In this document: piece by piece, positions 1-3,943 of the stretch
Layout of the letters: the number at the start of each line of letters is the position of its first letter
Numbering within the stretch: the stretch's first letter is position 1
NCBI GenBank assembly: GCA_016764835.1
Contig: JAESRD010000116.1
Location: 1 to 5,953 of the forward strand
Reading direction: 5' to 3'
DNA length: 5,953 nucleotides
From: Paracoccaceae bacterium
GTDB lineage: Bacteria; Pseudomonadota; Alphaproteobacteria; Rhodobacterales; Rhodobacteraceae
The notes under the pieces: generated by a model
Database searches by the model: none
What the model was told of the DNA's origin: nothing
Seen by the model: only the letters and a program-made list of their open reading frames with translations
Made by a program: the position numbers and the translations under genes

Positions 1-1
1 C

Positions 2-607
2 TCGGCCGGGGTGATTTTGGTGGGCAGCGGCCATGTGGAATGGATTACTGTCGGCGAAGATGGCAACGGCCAAGTTGAAATAATCTGGTCTGATGGGGCC
101 GTTGGCCGCTTTGCCAGCCACTTTAGCACAACAACCGTCGGCAATGACGGCTACCTTGTTGTGGCGAACGAAACTGGCAATCTGAATTTCTTGCATTATG
201 ACGCGGAAACCGGCACGTGGAGTGAACCTTTGGAGGTAGACGTGCCGCTGGCGACTGTATCCACCACGCAGATTAGCGCCTCCGATACCGGCGAAATATT
301 TATTGTCTACGATGACATATTGACCGGACAGCTTTTTGTCATAAAAACCGCTGATGACGGCCTGACGTGGCAGTTTGTCGAAAGTGTCAGGACACCAAAT
401 TTCCTGACCGCCGAGCATGCAAAGTTTGAAACGCCCGAGCACTTCACTGGCAATCTCATTATCATGCAGCAGATCGAGCTACCATCGGACGAACTTGTTG
501 AAGGGCTCTACTATCATATTATTGATACTGACGGTGTCGATGATCCGGTCCTGATCGGCCCCGATAGCGGCTCTGATGCCTATGCGGCAGACAGTTTTTT
601 GTTCTGA
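2..607 (+). CDS. BNR/Asp-box beta-propeller protein, 3' end only
   Basis: This is the C-terminal part of a sialidase-like or BNR-repeat propeller protein. The frame is open from the left edge (codons TCG GCC GGG precede a GTG at 11), and no Shine-Dalgarno can be seen in the ten bases before that GTG, so I read it as a truncated gene rather than one starting at 11. Numbering from the GTG, an Asp-box (T-A-D-D-G-L-T-W, matching S/T-x-D-x-G-x-T-W) lies at residues 113-120, and a Y-D-x-x-T-G-x-W turn at about 63-70 resembles another blade edge. The rest alternates short beta-rich strands with acidic, Gly/Asn-rich turns. The protein is acidic, as many exported propellers are, and ends in ADSFLF with no membrane anchor. 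Asp-boxes are structural and occur in sialidases, glycan-binding and photosystem-assembly proteins alike. No catalytic residues can be identified, so the substrate is unknown. The esterase gene follows on the same strand after 108 nt. Confidence 0.7.
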   Translation, partial: SAGVILVGSGHVEWITVGEDGNGQVEIIWSDGAVGRFASHFSTTTVGNDGYLVVANETGNLNFLHYDAETGTWSEPLEVDVPLATVSTTQISASDTGEIFIVYDDILTGQLFVIKTADDGLTWQFVESVRTPNFLTAEHAKFETPEHFTGNLIIMQQIELPSDELVEGLYYHIIDTDGVDDPVLIGPDSGSDAYAADSFLF

Positions 608-715
608 GATAGGCGATCGGTTTCGGCGGGTAGTTGCAAGAACCAGCTCAGTTATAAAAATTTGTAGCAAGCGGCATGCGCGAGCCGTATATTGGCAGAC
701 AAATAGGGGCAAAAA
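608..715 (+). promoter_or_regulatory. Leader of the esterase gene, weak promoter candidates
   Basis: This 108-nt gap separates the propeller fragment from the esterase. It contains an AT-rich patch at 650-663 and a TATATT at 688-693 that could serve as a -10 element. A TTGTAG at 662-667 lies 20 nt upstream of that -10, longer than the usual 16-18. A TTGCAA at 634-639 pairs with TATAAA at 653-658 over only 13 nt. Neither is convincing, so the esterase could also be read through from the upstream gene. An AGGGG at 705-709, six bases before the ATG, is a reasonable ribosome binding site and supports the start at 716. No strong hairpin is visible after the stop at 607. Confidence 0.25.
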
Positions 716-1537
716 ATGCATTTTGAGCAGAAATTTTCTATATTTTCATGGCTGAAGGCGGCGCTTGCTGCGCTGGCCATCATGGTTGCTACGCAACCCG
801 CAATGGCCAATGACGATAACATGTCAGTTGACGGGCGCGGCTTTGAGTTCTACTCGCCGCCCGGCATGGAGAACCAGCGCGGGCCACTGCTTCTCGTCTT
901 GCATGGCGGGCTGAGCAGCGCGTCAGATTTCCGCAGCCGCTATTCGCTTGTCGACGCGGCAATGCGCGGTGGCTACCACATTGCCTATCTCAACGGCACC
1001 ATTCAAGGCCGGATGCGCCGCGACAGGCGCACTTGGAATGCCGGCAATTGCTGTGGCAGCGCCAACGATCAAAACATTGATGATGTTGGCTTTATTTCCG
1101 ATGTCATCTCGGCGCTGATCACCCGTGGCGTTGCCGACCCCAATAGGGTTTTCATGTTTGGCAGTTCTAATGGCGCGATGATGTCCTACCGCATGGCCTG
1201 CGAGCGCGCCTATCTTATACGCGGCGTCATTTCGATCTCTGGCCCGCTGGTGGTTAATAGCTGCGCCAATGCGAGCGGTGTCGATATTTTGCACATCCAT
1301 GGGCGCTCTGACCGGATCGTGCCGATTGACGGCGGCGGCCGTGGCAACTGGCTGTCCGGCTCACCTTTCCCATCGGTTGACCAAACGGACAATGCCTTGC
1401 GCGCTGCTGGTGCCAATGTTCAGCTGATCTTGCTGCAACAAGGCGATCATGGCCTGCAAAATGTCGCCGAATCTTTCCGTAATGAACGCGGCGCGGAGCT
1501 GAGTGCGACCGTCACGCAGTTTATTCAGGCACGCTAG
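716..1537 (+). CDS. Secreted esterase of the PHB depolymerase / LpqC / feruloyl esterase family
   Basis: This 273-residue protein is an alpha/beta-hydrolase predicted to cleave ester bonds outside the cytoplasm. It starts with a signal peptide: Lys14, a hydrophobic stretch at about 15-26, and a likely cleavage after Ala-Met-Ala at residue 31. The mature domain shows the family marks in order: an oxyanion-loop HGG at 63-65, WNAGNCCG at 107-114, IDDVGFI at 121-127, and the nucleophile elbow G-S-S-N-G at 149-153 with Ser151 as predicted nucleophile. Asp199 (HGRSDRIVP) and His245 (GDHG) would complete the triad. Cys113, Cys114, Cys162 and Cys183 could form disulfides, as expected for an exported enzyme. 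Relatives are named polyhydroxybutyrate depolymerase, LpqC or feruloyl esterase, and sequence alone does not decide among polyester, feruloylated polysaccharide or other esters. No separate substrate-binding domain is present. The His region reads GDHGLQ rather than the more usual GHxWPG, which suggests a divergent subfamily. The start is supported by AGGGG six bases upstream and by the signal peptide beginning directly after it. Confidence 0.85.
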   Translation: MHFEQKFSIFSWLKAALAALAIMVATQPAMANDDNMSVDGRGFEFYSPPGMENQRGPLLLVLHGGLSSASDFRSRYSLVDAAMRGGYHIAYLNGTIQGRMRRDRRTWNAGNCCGSANDQNIDDVGFISDVISALITRGVADPNRVFMFGSSNGAMMSYRMACERAYLIRGVISISGPLVVNSCANASGVDILHIHGRSDRIVPIDGGGRGNWLSGSPFPSVDQTDNALRAAGANVQLILLQQGDHGLQNVAESFRNERGAELSATVTQFIQAR

Positions 1538-1551
1538 CAAAAGGCGCGCCC

Positions 1552-1586
1552 GCGGCGTGGCTGCGGGCGGCCTGGGGCCACGCCGC
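1552..1586. terminator. GC-rich hairpin between convergent genes, possible terminator
   Basis: A perfect 10-bp inverted repeat (GCGGCGTGGC at 1552-1561, GCCACGCCGC at 1577-1586) with a 15-nt loop lies in the 67-nt gap between the convergent esterase and sulfotransferase genes. On the + strand no T-run follows. On the - strand the stem is followed by a GGCGCGCC palindrome (1543-1550) and then TTTT (complement of 1539-1542), so it looks more like a terminator for the leftward operon. It could act on both transcripts. The lack of a long U-tract next to the stem keeps confidence moderate. Confidence 0.5.
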
Positions 1587-1604
1587 CACCGGCCGTACAA
1601 TATG

Positions 1605-2486
1605 TTATGTGTAGCCAAACAAGGTTGCATAATAGCGCGTTGCCTCAGATATCTCGCCCGTCACGCCTTCTGGCAGGCGGTCATCGAGCGATGGCGTTTT
1701 TGCCGTATAGGGCCGCAGGACTGGCTTCTCCATGAAGCCCGGATCATTGCCGTATTTGGCATTTTCTGGCCCAAAACAGGCATATGGTGAATTTTCAGGG
1801 TGTTTCATCGCCTCAATCGCCTCAGCATCACAGCGCAGCCCGAGCCAGTCGCAAAGCTGCGGCAGGTATAGATCGGGGTCGGTCATCAGATCTTCGCCGC
1901 GCAGCCGCAGCCATTGATCATTGGGAACAGAGTCGAGAAACTCTTTGGCATTCACATGTGGCTTCAACCAAAATCGGTTTACATCAACCTCTTGGCTAGC
2001 TGCGCCCGCCATGCCGCCGCCTGACTTCTTGATGTAGGCGCGCAGCCCAACCAATGATTTGGCCGTACTCACCGGGTGGCGGGTCATATGGATAAACCGG
2101 GCCAAGGGGAACGTATCAATGATCCGGTCCAGCGCGCCTTCATCGAGCACATAAATCGGGCTTTTATCGACAAGGCCGCGCTCACCAACCCAAGCGACGA
2201 GGTCTTTATAGATTTCGCCGGTTTTTGTTTCGCCGTGCTCGTCTAGCCACATGGTTGCGATCTCAACGTCTTCTTCGCTTTGCGCCCCTTCGCTGAGCTG
2301 TGCAATCGCGCGCAATATGCCGTGGCGCGGGCGGCGGCCATGCCATTGTTGCAGGCCGTTCACCTTTTCGGACGCAAACAGGTTAACCTCGGGCAGCCCG
2401 TAGAGCTGGGGGTGCTGGCCCATCATACCGCAGACCACTGAGGTGAATGAGCGCGGCGGGGCAAGGATGAATATGGGTTGGATCAT
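1605..2486 (-). CDS. PAPS-dependent sulfotransferase family protein
   Basis: This 293-residue soluble protein is predicted to transfer a sulfuryl group from PAPS (3'-phosphoadenosine 5'-phosphosulfate) to an acceptor. The N-terminal strand and loop (residues 5-18, with A-P-P-R-S-F-T-S at 9-16) match the 5'-phosphosulfate-binding loop; Phe14 stands where many relatives have Gly. Residues 130-142, ending in T-R-H-P-V-S-T, match the 3'-phosphate-binding segment (R-x-P-x-x-x-xS type). D-K-S-P at 107-110 and R-G-E-D-L-x-x-D-P at 196-204 are further family marks. G-Q-H-P-Q-L-Y-G-L-P-E-V-N-L-F at 23-37 looks like a conserved subfamily motif. There is no signal peptide or membrane segment, so it should act in the cytoplasm, where PAPS is made. 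The acceptor is not apparent. The start is well supported: AAGGAGG lies eight bases upstream, and the ATG overlaps the upstream stop as ATGA, which suggests translational coupling. It is the last gene of the leftward operon and ends 67 nt from the convergent esterase. Confidence 0.85.
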   Translation of the reverse strand: MIQPIFILAPPRSFTSVVCGMMGQHPQLYGLPEVNLFASEKVNGLQQWHGRRPRHGILRAIAQLSEGAQSEEDVEIATMWLDEHGETKTGEIYKDLVAWVGERGLVDKSPIYVLDEGALDRIIDTFPLARFIHMTRHPVSTAKSLVGLRAYIKKSGGGMAGAASQEVDVNRFWLKPHVNAKEFLDSVPNDQWLRLRGEDLMTDPDLYLPQLCDWLGLRCDAEAIEAMKHPENSPYACFGPENAKYGNDPGFMEKPVLRPYTAKTPSLDDRLPEGVTGEISEATRYYATLFGYT

Positions 2487-3859
2487 AGGTCAGGCCTCCT
2501 TGGCATTGGCGGCTTAGTAGTGGCGGCTTGCCAGACTTCAACGCCCGCCTCAGCACCGCTGGCGGTTGGCACGACAAACAGACCATGCGGTGTGGAGACC
2601 ATACCGCCTATGCCAAATTGCTTGGGGTTATCACCAAGGCCCGTGGCCGTTATGCAGCGCCAACTGGCCTTGCCGTCACCGCCCCACAGGCCAAAATCAC
2701 CGCTCCAGCCTTCGGTTTCAAGCTGCAACCATTCTGTGGTAATCGGCGACAGCTCACTACGGCCATTGCGTGGCAAATAGGTTGGCGCAGCGCGCCAGTC
2801 GCGCCCGCCGACATAGAGCTTGCCTTCATGCACCGCCATCCGCCAAAATGCCTGCACGAACGGGTCATCAAAACCCGGCCCTTGCCCGCTCAGCGGCCGT
2901 TTCAGCCCATCAGGTGTCAGGCGGTTTTCGCCAGCGATAAGATCCCAACTGTCATCAGCATTAACCCGGATCAGCTCTGCCGCATGCGGGCCGAACGGGT
3001 CTTTGGGCTGAGGCCGGGCCCCTGTGCCGACATACAGCGCACCGTCAAAAACCGCCATTGAGGCCACAAACGGGCTGGCCGGGCCACGAAACCCGCCGCG
3101 ATCCAACAACTTGGTCCATTTGGTCTTGCCTTGCGCTGGCAAAGCATCACTGCGCCAAAGCTGGAAGCCCGATTTGCGGTTAAGCGTTGCGGCATAAAGC
3201 TTGCCGTTCAATACGCAAAGCGCACTTATCGACAGGTTATCTGCATCGTCAAAATTTGGCGCGCTGATGATGTCCCAGCTATCGCCAGCCGGGTCTGTGG
3301 TTGCAAGAACCGCTGCAATAGCCGCTTCGCTATCATCGGCCCAGCCGTTGCCCTTATTCAGCCCCAAGGGCGATGTGAACACTTGCCCCTCATGCGCACA
3401 AATGTTGCAGAGCCCGGCAATATCAGCGCCGCCCTGCCCAAGGCCCGGCAACCCGCAATCAACAAAATGGTCAGCTGCATCATCAAACCGCAGCAATGTG
3501 ACTTGCCCGCGCAGTCCGCTTGCTGCCGCATAAAGCACCGGTTTACCTGCGGCGTCGTTTTGCACAACAAAAGCGTGGATTGATCTGTCGCGGGCATTGC
3601 CATCGCTTTCTTGCGGGGTTTTGTAGACCTGCTGCCAAGTCTGGCTTTTGGGGTCATATCGGGCGATTTCAGCGCCAAGATCATGGCCGCCTGCGCGCCC
3701 GCCGCGCCCTCTTATCGGGCCCCGTGCCGCGCCCAAATAAACATATCCATCATGCCAGATAACTGCCTGCGAGGCTTGGATGGTTTTGTTAAACGGCGGC
3801 GGTGACAGCTTCTTGAAGCTTGCCTTATCCAGTGACGCATTCTCTGGTGTTGTTAACAT
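2483..3859 (-). CDS. Predicted seven-bladed beta-propeller protein, no signal peptide
   Basis: This 458-residue protein appears to be a kelch- or NHL-like propeller. A strand motif of the form H/D-G-x-h-Y-h-G/A recurs seven times, at about 36-44 (HDGYVYLGA), 106-114, 156-164 (HEGQVFTSP), 218-226 (NGKLYAATL), 271-279 (FDGALYVGT), 344-352 (HEGKLYVGG) and 424-432 (PHGLFVVPT). The spacing of 50-80 residues is what a seven-bladed fold would give. Intervening segments often end in a Trp-containing outer strand (QTWQQV, DSWDII, TKWTKL, DSWDLI, ASWRCI). A C-N-I-C pair sits at 151-154. There is no signal peptide or membrane segment, so it is probably cytosolic. No catalytic motif is recognisable, and a scaffold, binding or enzymatic role are all open. 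I chose the ATG at 3859 because GGAGGA precedes it by nine bases. The in-frame ATG at 3928 would add 23 basic residues encoded across an inverted repeat and has no better signal. The gene lies 84 nt after the adaptor gene and overlaps the sulfotransferase by 4 nt. Confidence 0.75.
   Translation of the reverse strand: MLTTPENASLDKASFKKLSPPPFNKTIQASQAVIWHDGYVYLGAARGPIRGRGGRAGGHDLGAEIARYDPKSQTWQQVYKTPQESDGNARDRSIHAFVVQNDAAGKPVLYAAASGLRGQVTLLRFDDAADHFVDCGLPGLGQGGADIAGLCNICAHEGQVFTSPLGLNKGNGWADDSEAAIAAVLATTDPAGDSWDIISAPNFDDADNLSISALCVLNGKLYAATLNRKSGFQLWRSDALPAQGKTKWTKLLDRGGFRGPASPFVASMAVFDGALYVGTGARPQPKDPFGPHAAELIRVNADDSWDLIAGENRLTPDGLKRPLSGQGPGFDDPFVQAFWRMAVHEGKLYVGGRDWRAAPTYLPRNGRSELSPITTEWLQLETEGWSGDFGLWGGDGKASWRCITATGLGDNPKQFGIGGMVSTPHGLFVVPTASGAEAGVEVWQAATTKPPMPRRPDL
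2495..2501 (-). promoter_or_regulatory. Ribosome binding site of the sulfotransferase, inside the propeller gene
   Basis: Read on the - strand this is AAGGAGG, a near-perfect anti-16S match, eight bases before the sulfotransferase ATG. It lies within the last codons of the propeller gene, where it is read as CCA AGG AGG CCT (Pro-Arg-Arg-Pro). With the ATGA stop/start overlap at 2483-2486 it argues that the two proteins are made in coupled amounts. Confidence 0.8.
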
Positions 3860-3868
3860 ATTTCTCGC

Positions 3869-3874
3869 TCCTCC
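3869..3874 (-). promoter_or_regulatory. Ribosome binding site fixing the propeller start at 3859
   Basis: On the - strand this reads GGAGGA, followed after nine bases (GCGAGAAAT) by the ATG at 3859-3857. It is the strongest Shine-Dalgarno in the gap and is the reason for preferring this start over the upstream in-frame ATG at 3928. Confidence 0.75.
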
Positions 3875-3881
3875 GGCCGCA

Positions 3882-3919
3882 TTGTGCAGGTCTTTGCGGC
3901 GGCTCTTTGCTCTGCACAA
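3882..3919. repeat. Perfect 8-bp inverted repeat between adaptor and propeller genes
   Basis: TTGTGCAG at 3882-3889 is repeated inverted as CTGCACAA at 3912-3919, with a 22-nt loop. The loop itself holds a direct repeat, TCTTTGC, at 3891-3897 and 3904-3910. The element lies between the adaptor stop and the propeller Shine-Dalgarno. No T-run follows, so it is unlikely to be a full terminator. It could be an RNA stem affecting processing or stability of the two cistrons, an operator, or chance. Confidence 0.4.
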
Positions 3920-3943
3920 AGCCCGCACGCTGGGTCATTCAGA

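Noticed and set aside
634..658. A sigma70-like promoter TTGCAA / TATAAA before the esterase.
   Set aside because: The spacer is only 13 nt, too short for a normal sigma70 promoter, so it is not called as a defined promoter.
1503..1790. A 95-codon + strand frame crossing the convergent gap.
   Set aside because: It overlaps the end of the esterase and the end of the sulfotransferase, has no recognisable protein features, and runs through the terminator-like stem.
2507..2529. A 9-bp direct repeat TGGCGGCTT at 2507-2515 and 2521-2529.
   Set aside because: It is short, out of codon phase, and lies in GC-rich coding sequence where such matches are common.
2528..3061. A 177-codon open frame on the + strand opposite the propeller gene.
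   Set aside because: It lies wholly antisense to a well-supported gene, has no ribosome binding site or family motif, and its composition is what antisense reading of GC-rich codons gives.
3860..3928. A 23-residue N-terminal extension of the propeller from the ATG at 3928.
   Set aside because: The extension is basic and unlike the rest of the protein, spans the inverted repeat, and the ATG at 3859 has a much better Shine-Dalgarno.
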